NCBI RefSeq assembly: GCF_003259955.1
Contig: NZ_QLMK01000005.1
Span: forward strand, 111,371-175,370
Origin: Falsochrobactrum ovis
GTDB lineage: Bacteria > Pseudomonadota > Alphaproteobacteria > Rhizobiales > Rhizobiaceae
Reading direction: 5' to 3'
DNA length: 64,000 bases
Part shown: positions 42,103-50,115 of the stretch, in pieces
Numbering within the stretch: position 1 is the first letter of the stretch
Layout of the letters: every line of letters starts with the position of its first letter
Translations under genes and position numbers: made by a program
The notes under the pieces: model-generated
What the model saw: only the letters and a program-made list of their open reading frames with translations
What the model was told of the DNA's origin: nothing
Database searches by the model: none

Positions 42103-42641
42103 TGTTTGCAGTATCAGCAACTCGCACCAATCAAGGCGCAGCACGTATCATCGCAGAGCGCATGAGAAAGCAGCGCCTAGAGCGTGAAGCAGAGATGAAG
42201 CGCCGCGAGGAAGCGGAACTTGAGGCCAAGCGCCGTGAAATGGAACGGCGCGACGCGATAAGAGCAAAGCAGGATGTTCTTTTTGAGAAAGTCATCGGCT
42301 GCTATCGTGAAGTGGAGATTACCGGCGAAATCAAGCTGTCGGTGAAAGACATAGCGCAAACTGCAATTGTCGATAGCGGGTTAAGCTTCGATGATGTGCT
42401 TGGGCCTCGGCGCACCCGGCATCTAGCCAATTATCGCCATTACGCCATTCTTTGCGTTTGGGCACTTCGCCCTGACATGAGCCTTCCAAACATCGGTAAG
42501 CATTTAGGTGGCCGCGACCACACCACTGTGCTGCACGCGATCAGGCGTTTTGGTTTCGACAGCCGCAGCGACGCAGCACGTTTCATCAAACAGCACGGTA
42601 GAGACGCAACAATGGCGCGGCTTGCCAAACAGGCGGCATAG
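42102..42641 (+). CDS. Phage protein with DnaA domain IV
   Basis: A 179-residue protein. Residues 15-60 form a charged coiled coil (RIIAERMRKQRLEREAEMKRREEAELEAKRREMERRD). The C-terminal part is the origin-binding domain of DnaA, with the signature IGKHLGGRDHTTVLHAIRRF at residues 131-150. It lacks the AAA+ domain of DnaA, so it may compete with or recruit the host initiator, or bind DnaA boxes in phage DNA. ATG shares a base with the preceding stop. Confidence 0.88.
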   Translation: MFAVSATRTNQGAARIIAERMRKQRLEREAEMKRREEAELEAKRREMERRDAIRAKQDVLFEKVIGCYREVEITGEIKLSVKDIAQTAIVDSGLSFDDVLGPRRTRHLANYRHYAILCVWALRPDMSLPNIGKHLGGRDHTTVLHAIRRFGFDSRSDAARFIKQHGRDATMARLAKQAA

Positions 42642-42650
42642 GAGAGGGCG

Positions 42651-42938
42651 ATGAAGCAATTTGCAAAAAGTCTGCATGACCTTGTGATGGATTATTATCC
42701 GTTTTTCGTATGCGTTACCGGAGGCGTGATATTCCACCTCGGTACTCAGCTCGATGATTTTTATGGGCGCATATTTCTTATGGCGGTCTCTTTCGCGGCA
42801 TGGCTATTCGCGCTTGATCTAATCTCTACGCGTTCCAAGGCTAACGCGAAAAGCGAAGTTGCTGCGCAGCTCTTGACCGTCCTGACTAACGGCCAGGATA
42901 CGGAAATCAACGTCTATCACCACCAAGAACGCGACTAA
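42651..42938 (+). CDS. Two-helix phage membrane protein
   Basis: A 95-residue protein with two hydrophobic segments (DYYPFFVCVTGGVIFHLG and FYGRIFLMAVSFAAWLFALDLI) and a polar C-terminal tail (INVYHHQERD). GGAGAGGGCG lies before the ATG. Size and topology are compatible with a holin, but the context (replication genes) is unusual for one. Confidence 0.65.
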   Translation: MKQFAKSLHDLVMDYYPFFVCVTGGVIFHLGTQLDDFYGRIFLMAVSFAAWLFALDLISTRSKANAKSEVAAQLLTVLTNGQDTEINVYHHQERD

Positions 42939-42959
42939 CCCCCAGGCGACGAGGAACAT

Positions 42960-43550
42960 ATGGCGGCGTATTCAAAAGCAGAAAAGCGAAAAGCAAAACG
43001 TGGACGGGGAAGGCCGAGGAAAGAGGGTGTGTTGCGCACTCCGTCAGGACAAATTTCACGTGCTAAGGAACCGCCTGCAAAGGTCGCTCAACTCGCAAGA
43101 ATGAGGATATTCGGAATGACCGCATCAGAAGCACTGTCTGATCTAGCAGGCGATAACCTCGGCCGGCTTCATCTGGCTTGGAGGCGGGATAAGTCAGAGG
43201 GTATCAGTGCAGCTCAATATGAGGCGGCAGAGCGCTATCGAGAAGTGTACAATGATCGGCGAAAGGCCGAGCTGTCACCCGGCGCTTACTACGAGCAAGG
43301 AGGAACGATAGGTACGCACGATCCAGATGAATATGAGGATTGGGTTATCCGGGTAAAGCTAGCCTATACCGACGCACGAAAAGCTATAGATGAAGCACAG
43401 TTAGAAACGCGGAACAGCAATTTATATGCAGCCGTTCAATACATGATCGAACAAGATCAGTATTTCCCGCACATGCTTGGTGATATCCGTCTCGCGTGCA
43501 ATGCACTTTATCGGCACTTCTTCACACAAAAACGTAGAAAGGTGGCATAA
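42960..43550 (+). CDS. Conserved phage protein with AT-hook-like start
   Basis: A 196-residue protein beginning with a basic segment KRKAKRGRGRPRKEG, an AT-hook core (RGRPRK), then a helical part (KVAQLARMRIFGMTASEALSDLAGDNLGRLHLAWRRDK) and AAVQYMIEQDQYFPHMLGDIRLACNALYRHFF. I remember the type from rhizobial phages at the end of the early right operon, where regulators of late transcription usually sit. Late-gene activation is a hypothesis. GAGGAACAT leads to the ATG. Confidence 0.7.
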   Translation: MAAYSKAEKRKAKRGRGRPRKEGVLRTPSGQISRAKEPPAKVAQLARMRIFGMTASEALSDLAGDNLGRLHLAWRRDKSEGISAAQYEAAERYREVYNDRRKAELSPGAYYEQGGTIGTHDPDEYEDWVIRVKLAYTDARKAIDEAQLETRNSNLYAAVQYMIEQDQYFPHMLGDIRLACNALYRHFFTQKRRKVA

Positions 43551-43625
43551 ACACCTTGCCAAATCACTTGGTTACTAATAATCTGCGCATAGTTTCAAGA
43601 TGGATAATTGTGTTCTGAGTGATGT

Positions 43626-43647
43626 AGCGGCTTACGGGCCGCTTTTT
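43626..43647 (+). terminator. Terminator after the early right operon
   Basis: AGCGGC (43626-43631) and GCCGCT (43638-43643) with a six-base loop and TTTTT after it. It lies 76 bases after the preceding gene and just before the structured region. Confidence 0.8.
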
Positions 43648-43650
43648 GAT

Positions 43651-44090
43651 TCGAGGCACTGCCTCAACGGAATGCGAGAGGGAGACATCCAGTCCCGTCC
43701 TGTCTAAGGATAGGCTCGCACATAGGTGCGGTCAGAACCGTAAACGAGCCGCAGTGGGCCGTTAGGCAAACAAACTCGAACGATGACGGGCGGAGAGAGT
43801 GCCGCACAGAAATCCTCCCTCATGCAGTACCGCCCCACCTATAAGGGTAGCGCGAGACATGAGGGCAAACAAATCAGAACGGCGTTCAAGCGTCTGGCGT
43901 GTTTCCAGAGGGGACGAAATAGCGGTAGCCGCGCCCATATAGCGCGGAGCCTTGCAAGCCTGCCGTAGTCCCGTTCTGATCTATCCGCATGGTGGTAGGC
44001 CACCGCGTCTAAGACCCTACCAAGGGCCATCCGGGTTGATCGCCGGATGCAGTTATACCGAGTTATAGCAGAAAACAGCTAGAACCATTC
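43651..44090 (+). ncRNA. Large structured non-coding RNA candidate
   Basis: About 440 bases with no supported protein gene between two terminators. Many perfect inverted repeats are visible: 43653-43657/43661-43665, 43673-43678/43715-43720, 43817-43824/43858-43865 (8 bp), 43873-43882/43971-43980 (10 bp, enclosing an inner 43893-43897/43905-43909 hairpin and a GCGG-CCGC one), and 44028-44034/44043-44049 (7 bp). Nested and multi-branched pairing on this scale points to a functional RNA. No Rfam family is assigned here. Strand is inferred from the rightward terminator at 44091. Confidence 0.6.
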
Positions 44091-44114
44091 AGCCCCGCTC
44101 ACACGGGGCTTTTT
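44091..44114 (+). terminator. Terminator closing the structured RNA region
   Basis: AGCCCCG (44091-44097) and CGGGGCT (44104-44110) around a CTCACA loop, followed by a T run. It ends 17 bases before the first late gene. Confidence 0.88.
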
Positions 44115-44130
44115 CAATTGGAGAGAGTAG

Positions 44131-44316
44131 ATGCCTCGGTACTTTTCTCTCCGCCGCCGCCCAAAGATGGATTTGTATGAGGCCGACGCGCTCGATAGCC
44201 TTTCTCGCGAAGTGTTTGAGCCCGAGCCGATAGACACAGGCATTCTCGATCAAGACGGCTTCCCAATCATCCGCATGATGGATCAGATCGGCTTTGTAAG
44301 GGATGAAGATAGATGA
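44131..44316 (+). CDS. 61-residue phage protein at the start of the late region
   Basis: A small acidic protein (MPRYFSLRRRPKMDLYEADALDSLSREVFEPEPIDTGILD...). GGAGAGAG before the ATG and an ATGA overlap with the next frame support it. No family recognised. Confidence 0.6.
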   Translation: MPRYFSLRRRPKMDLYEADALDSLSREVFEPEPIDTGILDQDGFPIIRMMDQIGFVRDEDR

Positions 44317-44447
44317 ACGAAGCCATTTTATTAGGCATCTTTATGCTTGGCTTATTATCGGGAGCGTGGATCGCCTGCCTCCTAGGTGTATGGAACATGC
44401 GAAGCGGTAGCACCACTAAAGACGAAGCGCCGTGGGGCCGACCATGA
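44313..44447 (+). CDS. 44-residue single-helix membrane protein
   Basis: MNEAILLGIFMLGLLSGAWI... has one hydrophobic helix (residues 3-27) and a polar tail. Its start overlaps the previous stop (ATGA) and its stop overlaps the start of the lipoprotein gene downstream, so the three frames are translated as a unit. Confidence 0.55.
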   Translation: MNEAILLGIFMLGLLSGAWIACLLGVWNMRSGSTTKDEAPWGRP

Positions 44448-44557
44448 CCCCCAAGCTTCTCGCTGTTTCCATCCTCATAGCCATTTCAGCATGTGCCCTT
44501 CCTTATCAGAAGCACTGCAACACGGTCGACTGGCTAACAGATAGCAGGTGTAAGTAA
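44444..44557 (+). CDS. 37-residue phage lipoprotein
   Basis: MTPKLLAVSILIAISACALPYQKHCN...: a short signal sequence with lipobox AISAC and Cys17 as the acylation site, then 20 residues with two more Cys. It follows a coupled membrane protein, an arrangement that recalls Rz/Rz1 spanins, although the overlapping-frame embedding and length are not typical. Confidence 0.5.
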   Translation: MTPKLLAVSILIAISACALPYQKHCNTVDWLTDSRCK

Positions 44558-44587
44558 CGTATTTGAAAAACAATCAAGGAATTCAAG

Positions 44588-44893
44588 ATGACACGCAAGC
44601 ACGGCGGTGCACGCCCCGGTGCAGGGCGTAAAAAAGGAAAGGTCAGTCAGGCCAAGCGCGAATTGGCTGAAATGGCAAAAGAGCACGCAGAGCAGGCTTT
44701 GCAGGTGCTCGTCAATATCGCTTTGTCCGGTGAGAGTGAAGCGGCCCGAGTTTCAGCGGCCAATGCAATTCTTGATCGAGGGTATGGTAAGCCAATGCAA
44801 GGCGTCGATCACAAATCGAGCGACGGCAGCATGACGCCTCCTACGCGGATTGAGCTTATTCCACTGCTAAGCGATGACAACAGCAAAAATTGA
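44588..44893 (+). CDS. terS: Terminase small subunit
   Basis: A 101-residue DNA-recognition subunit of the packaging motor. It begins with the basic segment MTRKHGGARPGAGRKKGKVSQAKRELAEMAKEHAEQAL, a common opening of small terminases, and has the helical ARVSAANAILDRGYGKPMQGV part. It overlaps the large subunit gene by 20 bases. AAGGAATTCAAG leads to the ATG. Confidence 0.85.
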   Translation: MTRKHGGARPGAGRKKGKVSQAKRELAEMAKEHAEQALQVLVNIALSGESEAARVSAANAILDRGYGKPMQGVDHKSSDGSMTPPTRIELIPLLSDDNSKN

Positions 44894-46181
44894 GCTGCCG
44901 CCGAAGCTGATACCGGTGTTTTCCGGTGACGCTGACGTAAGAGCCTCATGGGGCGGACGAGGATCGGGAAAGACAAGATCCTTTGCCAAGATGGCCGCAG
45001 TCCGGGGCTATCAATTTGGCATGCAGGGCATATCGGGGATTATCCTGAGCGCCCGTCAGTTTATGAACTCATTGGCGGATAGTTCGCTAGAGGAAATCAA
45101 ACGCGCCATTGAGGATGAGCCATTTCTTTTGGCTTATTATGAGATTGGCGAGAAATACATCAAGTCAAAGGATGGGCGCATATCATTTGCGTTTGCCGGA
45201 CTTGATCGCAACATCGCGAGTATCAAGTCGAAAGGTCGCTTGCTTCTTTGTTGGGTGGATGAAGCTGAGCCTGTCACCGATGAAGCATGGCGCACGCTAA
45301 TCCCGACATTGCGTGAAGAGGGTGAGGACTGGAATGCAGAGCTTTGGGTTACATGGAACCCGCTGCGCAAAGATGCCCCGGTCGAGAAGCGGTTTCGCTT
45401 TTCGGATAATCCGCGAATAAAAGGTGCAGAGCTTAACTGGCGCGACAATCCGAAGTTTCCGGCCAAGCTTGAACGTGACAGGCTGTCCGATCTGGCTGAG
45501 CGCCCAGATCAATATCCGCATGTGTGGGAAGGCGAATACGCCACCGTGATCGACGGGGCATATTTTGCCAGTCATCTGACAGATGCGAGAAATGAAGGCC
45601 GCATTGGCCGGGTGGCGGCTGATCCGTTGCTGTCGCTCCGAGCATTCATCGACATCGGCGGCACCGGCGCAAGGGCAGACGCCTTTGTGATCTGGATTGC
45701 CCAGTTCATCGGCAAGGAAATCCGCGTCGTTGATCATTACGAGGTGCAGGGCCAGCCTGCCGATGCGCATGTGACTTGGTTGAGGGGCAAAAAGTACACG
45801 CCCGACAAGTGCTCAATCTGGCTCCCACACGATGGCCAGACGCAGGATCGCATCCACGATGCATCCTATGAAGGGTTTTTCCGACAGGCCGGATATTCCG
45901 TGACGGTGATCCCCAATCAGGGAAGAGGTGCTGCCATGGCGCGCATTGAGGCCGCTCGACGCCTGTTCCCGTCAATATGGTTCAATGAAGAAACCACTTC
46001 TGCCGGCCTCGATGCACTCGGCTGGTATCACGAGAAGAAAGACGAACAGCGCGGCATCGGCCTTGGCCCTGATCATGACTGGTCATCACACAGCGCCGAT
46101 GCGTTCGGCTTGATGTGCATAGCCTACGAAGAGCCGCGCAAGGACATTCATAAGCCTCGACACGTTCGCGGGCTTGTCTAA
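44874..46181 (+). CDS. terL: Terminase large subunit
   Basis: A 435-residue packaging ATPase/nuclease of the Terminase_3 (PBSX/P22-like) group. Walker A is GGRGSGKT at residues 27-34, Walker B is LLLCWVDEAE at 123-132, and coupling motif VTWNP follows. The C-terminal nuclease part shows FIDIGGTGARADAFVI and HSADAFGLM. Headful packaging would be expected from this group, but cannot be shown from the window. Confidence 0.93.
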   Translation: MTTAKIELPPKLIPVFSGDADVRASWGGRGSGKTRSFAKMAAVRGYQFGMQGISGIILSARQFMNSLADSSLEEIKRAIEDEPFLLAYYEIGEKYIKSKDGRISFAFAGLDRNIASIKSKGRLLLCWVDEAEPVTDEAWRTLIPTLREEGEDWNAELWVTWNPLRKDAPVEKRFRFSDNPRIKGAELNWRDNPKFPAKLERDRLSDLAERPDQYPHVWEGEYATVIDGAYFASHLTDARNEGRIGRVAADPLLSLRAFIDIGGTGARADAFVIWIAQFIGKEIRVVDHYEVQGQPADAHVTWLRGKKYTPDKCSIWLPHDGQTQDRIHDASYEGFFRQAGYSVTVIPNQGRGAAMARIEAARRLFPSIWFNEETTSAGLDALGWYHEKKDEQRGIGLGPDHDWSSHSADAFGLMCIAYEEPRKDIHKPRHVRGLV

Positions 46182-46196
46182 TAACAGGACAATTTG

Positions 46197-48365
46197 ATGG
46201 CAAAACGAGCTATGACAGACGCCGAAATCGGTGCTCTGGTTCAGGCAGAGATAGCGGCGGCGATTGAATATGATCGCACTGACTTCAAGAAAAGCCGTGT
46301 TCGCGCTATCGAATACTATCGCGGTGAAATGAACGATGTTCCGGCAGAGGAAGGTCGCTCACAAATCACCACCCATGATGTGCAGGACACCATCGGCTGG
46401 ATTCTGCCGGGCCTCATGCGCGTGTTCTTTTCTTCTGAAAACCTTGGCGAGTACGAACCGGAAAACCTCGAGGATGAGCAGGGTGCCAAGCAGGCGACGG
46501 ATTACATCAATTACGTCATCATGCGCGAATGCGACGGATACCAAGTCTTTTGGGATGTGTTTCACGATGCGCTTCTGCATGCCAACGGTGTTGTGAAACA
46601 CTGGTGGGATGACACACCAACAGAACAGGTTCATGTCTTCCGCAATCTGACAGAAGAACAGTTCATTTCCCTCACTTCGCAAGATGAGGTGGAAATCCTC
46701 GCTCATGAGGAAAAAGAGCAGCTCATCACCGGCCCTGATCAACAGGCAATTGTTCTCCCTGTCCACGACGTAAAGATCAAGCGATCAATTCCAGGCGGGT
46801 GCTTGAAGATTGCAGCCGTGCCACCGGAAGAATTCCTGATCGACAATCGCGCGTGTGACGTCGAAGACGCGCGTTTCGTTGGGCAGCGCACACTTCGCAC
46901 CCGATCCGATCTAATTGCTGAGGGATATGACAAGGCACAGGTCGACAAGCTGCCGATGCATGGCACTCTGACCATGGACGGCGTTGAGATTGCCCGGCAG
47001 GAGGAAGTCGGATCGTTCAACGATGGCAATGATAGGTCGATGGACCTTATCGAGGTCACAGAGTGCTATATCAAAGTCGACCATGACCGCGATGGAGTGG
47101 CTGAAATGCTTCGCGTTGTCGTGGGTGGCCCCGGCAACGGCGACGTTCTTGATTGGGAAGTCTGGGAAGATGAGGTGCCGTTCACTGACTTTGTAGCGGA
47201 GCGCGTTCCCCATCGCTGGCAAGGGCGCTCTGTATTCGATGACGTGGAAGACATCCAGCGCACCAAGACTGTGCTGCTGCGCCAGCTCCTGGACAATCTC
47301 TATCAGGCGAATATTCCTGATCGGATTGTTGATGATAGCCGCGTGGTCAACAAGGACGCGCTTTATGACCGATCGATCGGCAATGTTCTTCGGGTTCAAG
47401 GTGACCCGAACGGCGTTGTATCAGATCGTACTGTCCCCTTCGTTGCTAAAGAGGCTCTGACAGGCCTTGGCTACATGGATGAGATGATTGAGCGCCGCAC
47501 CGGTGTGTCGCGCTCGACCATGGCGCTTGATCTTGAAGCTTTGCAAAACCAGTCGGCGACAGCGGTCAACGCAGCACAGTCAGCAGCCTACTCAAAGATT
47601 GAGTTGATCGCCCGAAACTTTGCAGAAATGGGATTCAAGCGCTTCTTCCGCTGCGCGTTGAAAATCATCGTTCAAAATCAGGATCGCGCTAAGACCATTC
47701 GACTGCGCAATCAGTGGGTCGAAATGGACCCGAGCAGCTGGAACGCGAACATGGATTTCACTGTCAACGTTGGGCTGGGCTCAGGCTCCAAGGATCGCGA
47801 TGTCGCCATGCTGATGCAGATCGCCGCGAAGCAGGAAATGATTATCTCGCAGGCTGGCCCGACAAACCCGATTGCAGGGATCGACAAATACGCCAACACA
47901 CTGCGCAAGATGATTGAAGCTCTTGGCATTCGTAACCCTGATCAGTTCTTTGGTGAGGTGGACCAACAGACCTTGCAGGTCATGGCTAACCAGCCAGAGA
48001 AGCCGGACCCGAAAGCACAGGCAGAGCAGGCTAAGGTCCAGATCGCACAGCAAAAAGCCCAGGCCGATGCTCTGTTGCAGCAGCAGAAGATGCAAGCCCA
48101 GTTGCAAGCAGAACGGGAAAAGGCAGCACTTATGCTCGATCTAGATCGCGAGAAGGCGGCTGCGACCATCCAGCTACAGAAAGAACAATCAGAGTTCAAT
48201 CGTCAGCAGCGTGTCGAGGAAGCCCATCTGGACGCGCAATTGCGGCGTGATGAGATGATCCTCGAAGCCGAGCTGACTCGTGAGGCGAACGCGCTGAACG
48301 CCGCCCTGGCATCTCAGAACAAGCCAGACACCAACATTGAACGGCAAAAAGTGAAGGGCCGATAA
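46197..48365 (+). CDS. Portal protein, P22 type
   Basis: A 722-residue portal protein, the dodecameric channel for DNA packaging and tail attachment. The N-terminal region ([49 protein letters not shown]) and the middle ([32 protein letters not shown]) match P22-like portals. A C-terminal Gln-rich coiled coil ([29 protein letters not shown], then [14 protein letters not shown]) corresponds to the barrel of this family. The ATG at 46197 follows an in-frame TTG, with AGGA upstream. Confidence 0.92.
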   Translation: MAKRAMTDAEIGALVQAEIAAAIEYDRTDFKKSRVRAIEYYRGEMNDVPAEEGRSQITTHDVQDTIGWILPGLMRVFFSSENLGEYEPENLEDEQGAKQATDYINYVIMRECDGYQVFWDVFHDALLHANGVVKHWWDDTPTEQVHVFRNLTEEQFISLTSQDEVEILAHEEKEQLITGPDQQAIVLPVHDVKIKRSIPGGCLKIAAVPPEEFLIDNRACDVEDARFVGQRTLRTRSDLIAEGYDKAQVDKLPMHGTLTMDGVEIARQEEVGSFNDGNDRSMDLIEVTECYIKVDHDRDGVAEMLRVVVGGPGNGDVLDWEVWEDEVPFTDFVAERVPHRWQGRSVFDDVEDIQRTKTVLLRQLLDNLYQANIPDRIVDDSRVVNKDALYDRSIGNVLRVQGDPNGVVSDRTVPFVAKEALTGLGYMDEMIERRTGVSRSTMALDLEALQNQSATAVNAAQSAAYSKIELIARNFAEMGFKRFFRCALKIIVQNQDRAKTIRLRNQWVEMDPSSWNANMDFTVNVGLGSGSKDRDVAMLMQIAAKQEMIISQAGPTNPIAGIDKYANTLRKMIEALGIRNPDQFFGEVDQQTLQVMANQPEKPDPKAQAEQAKVQIAQQKAQADALLQQQKMQAQLQAEREKAALMLDLDREKAAATIQLQKEQSEFNRQQRVEEAHLDAQLRRDEMILEAELTREANALNAALASQNKPDTNIERQKVKGR

Positions 48366-48366
48366 A

Positions 48367-48795
48367 ATGGCAAATGAGAAATTCAAAGAAGGTGGCGCTT
48401 CCGGGGTCGGTGATCTCGCCCGCATGGGTGGCGACGTCGAAGGAACACTGACGAATAACGACTTGAAGCATGGTGGTGCTGGCTTCTGGCGCGACATGGT
48501 TAGAATGGGCGGTGCCGTGATCTCGGTCGGCATATCCGGGACACCAGTCACCTCTGGCACTGTTGATGAGCCTTATGACGGGTTCACAGTCACAGCGTCG
48601 GGTGGCACTCCGCCATATACCTACGCATTGGTCGGCACTTGGCCTGACGGCATTGCAGTGGATCCGAGCACAGGTGAAGTTTCCGGCACCCCAACGGAAA
48701 GCGGAGAGTTTGCCAATTTATCCGTCTCAGCGACAGATGCGAGCAGCAACACGGTGCAAATCCCTGATTTCACGCTCGAAATTGCAGCAGAATAA
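48367..48795 (+). CDS. Phage protein with bacterial Ig-like (He_PIG) domain
   Basis: A 142-residue protein. The N-terminal 50 residues are glycine-rich ([23 protein letters not shown]). The C-terminal 90 residues form an Ig-like fold of the He_PIG type, with [34 protein letters not shown]. Such domains decorate phage heads or bind cell surfaces. It is between portal and scaffold genes, so a head-decoration role is likely. Confidence 0.8.
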   Translation: MANEKFKEGGASGVGDLARMGGDVEGTLTNNDLKHGGAGFWRDMVRMGGAVISVGISGTPVTSGTVDEPYDGFTVTASGGTPPYTYALVGTWPDGIAVDPSTGEVSGTPTESGEFANLSVSATDASSNTVQIPDFTLEIAAE

Positions 48796-49040
48796 TGAAA
48801 CAGGACGAACGCAGGGCCGCAGAGGCTCAACGCCTTCTTGACGAACCCTTGCTCAATGAAGCTCTGTCCAAGTTGGAGCAAAGCGCAATCGATGAAATTT
48901 TACGCCTTCCTTTCTGGGCCGACCGCAAACGGCGGATGCTTACAGATCGGGTGCGCGTAATTCGAGGCATGCGGGAGCACCTTCGCAGCGTCATTTTGAC
49001 GGGCGTGGAAAGCACCCGCAAGCGTCCGACTGTCGTCTGA
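48795..49040 (+). CDS. 81-residue hypothetical virion-region protein
   Basis: A helical, charged protein (RRAAEAQRLLDEPLLNEALSKLEQSAIDEILRLPFWADRKRRMLTDRVRVIRGMREHLRSVI). Proteins of this pattern occur between portal and scaffold in related phages. Its ATG overlaps the preceding TAA. Function unknown. Confidence 0.7.
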   Translation: MKQDERRAAEAQRLLDEPLLNEALSKLEQSAIDEILRLPFWADRKRRMLTDRVRVIRGMREHLRSVILTGVESTRKRPTVV

Positions 49041-49084
49041 CAGCACCCGGACTTCTCACCACTCCTACGATAGGAAAACTGACC

Positions 49085-50101
49085 ATGACTGACAGCAGCA
49101 CCCCGGAAGGGACTGTTGAGCAGTCATCTGCGCCGGAAACTAGCGCAGATGCACTTCTCGATAAGTTCCTCGATGCCTCCGAACCGGAGCACGCAAGTGA
49201 GGAGCAGGACGAGCATCAAGACGCACCAGAAGCCGAATTGGACGATGATGCGCAAGACGACGCAGACCCGCTAGCCGATAATGAAGCGGCGGATGATGAC
49301 CAAGCAAGCGATGATGACGGCGATCAACCATCTGATAGCGGTCGGTTCGTGTCTGATGACGGAAAAGTCAGACTGGCCGATGGCTCAGTGGTCACGATTG
49401 GCGAACTCAAGCGCAGCAGTCTCCGGGAAGCGGACTACACCCGTAAAACGCAGGAACTCGCAGCACACCGCAAGGAACTCGAGGCCCGTTATGCGGACAT
49501 CGCGCAGAAAGCGCAATCCTTTGAGCAGCAAGCCTCACTTGCCATTGAAATATTGGCCGCTCACATGCCCCAAGAGCCGGACATCTCCACTTTGCGAGAT
49601 GATCCTGTCGGCTATTGGGAGCAGAAAGCCCAATATGATGCGAGACTGCAACAACTCCACCAGCTTCAGGCAGCACGCCAGTACGCTGCGCAGGAACAGC
49701 AGGCCCGTGTTCAGCATGAACGTGCGCAATATCTCCATCAACAGAAAGAAGCACTCCTGGCAGCTATGCCGGAACTTCAAGACCCGGCAAAGGCGAACTC
49801 TTTCACGGCGGAACTCGTAAACACCATCGAAGTATATGGGTTCTCTAAGGAAGACCTCGGCACGGTCGAAGACCACCGACTGTTCCTCCTTGCCCGTGAT
49901 GCGATGGCATATCGCAAGCTCATGGCAGCAAAGCCCAAGGCAAAGGCCAAAGCAGAAGGCAAACCGCCTCTTGCGCCGGGCCGTCGTCAGGGGCCGACAG
50001 CCGGACGGAAAAATGACCGTCAACAGGATTGGCAGCGTCTGCGCAACAGCGGCGGCAAGGATGAAGCAGCCCTTGACCGCATTCTCGACAATTTGGTTTA
50101 A
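49085..50101 (+). CDS. Capsid scaffolding protein
   Basis: A 338-residue protein with a very acidic N-terminus (residues 20-85, long Asp/Glu runs), a short structured part (SDDGKVRLADGSVVTIGELKRSSLREADYTRKTQEL), a long Gln-rich coiled coil, and a basic Lys/Ala/Pro tail. This acid-coil-basic layout is typical of scaffolds that guide capsid assembly and then leave. It directly precedes the capsid gene. Confidence 0.87.
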   Translation: MTDSSTPEGTVEQSSAPETSADALLDKFLDASEPEHASEEQDEHQDAPEAELDDDAQDDADPLADNEAADDDQASDDDGDQPSDSGRFVSDDGKVRLADGSVVTIGELKRSSLREADYTRKTQELAAHRKELEARYADIAQKAQSFEQQASLAIEILAAHMPQEPDISTLRDDPVGYWEQKAQYDARLQQLHQLQAARQYAAQEQQARVQHERAQYLHQQKEALLAAMPELQDPAKANSFTAELVNTIEVYGFSKEDLGTVEDHRLFLLARDAMAYRKLMAAKPKAKAKAEGKPPLAPGRRQGPTAGRKNDRQQDWQRLRNSGGKDEAALDRILDNLV

Positions 50102-50115
50102 CGGAGACAGCCACA

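Noticed and set aside
43783-43968. Sixty-one-codon frame inside the structured RNA region
   Set aside because: No ribosome-binding site, composition dictated by RNA stems, and it crosses several perfect inverted repeats.
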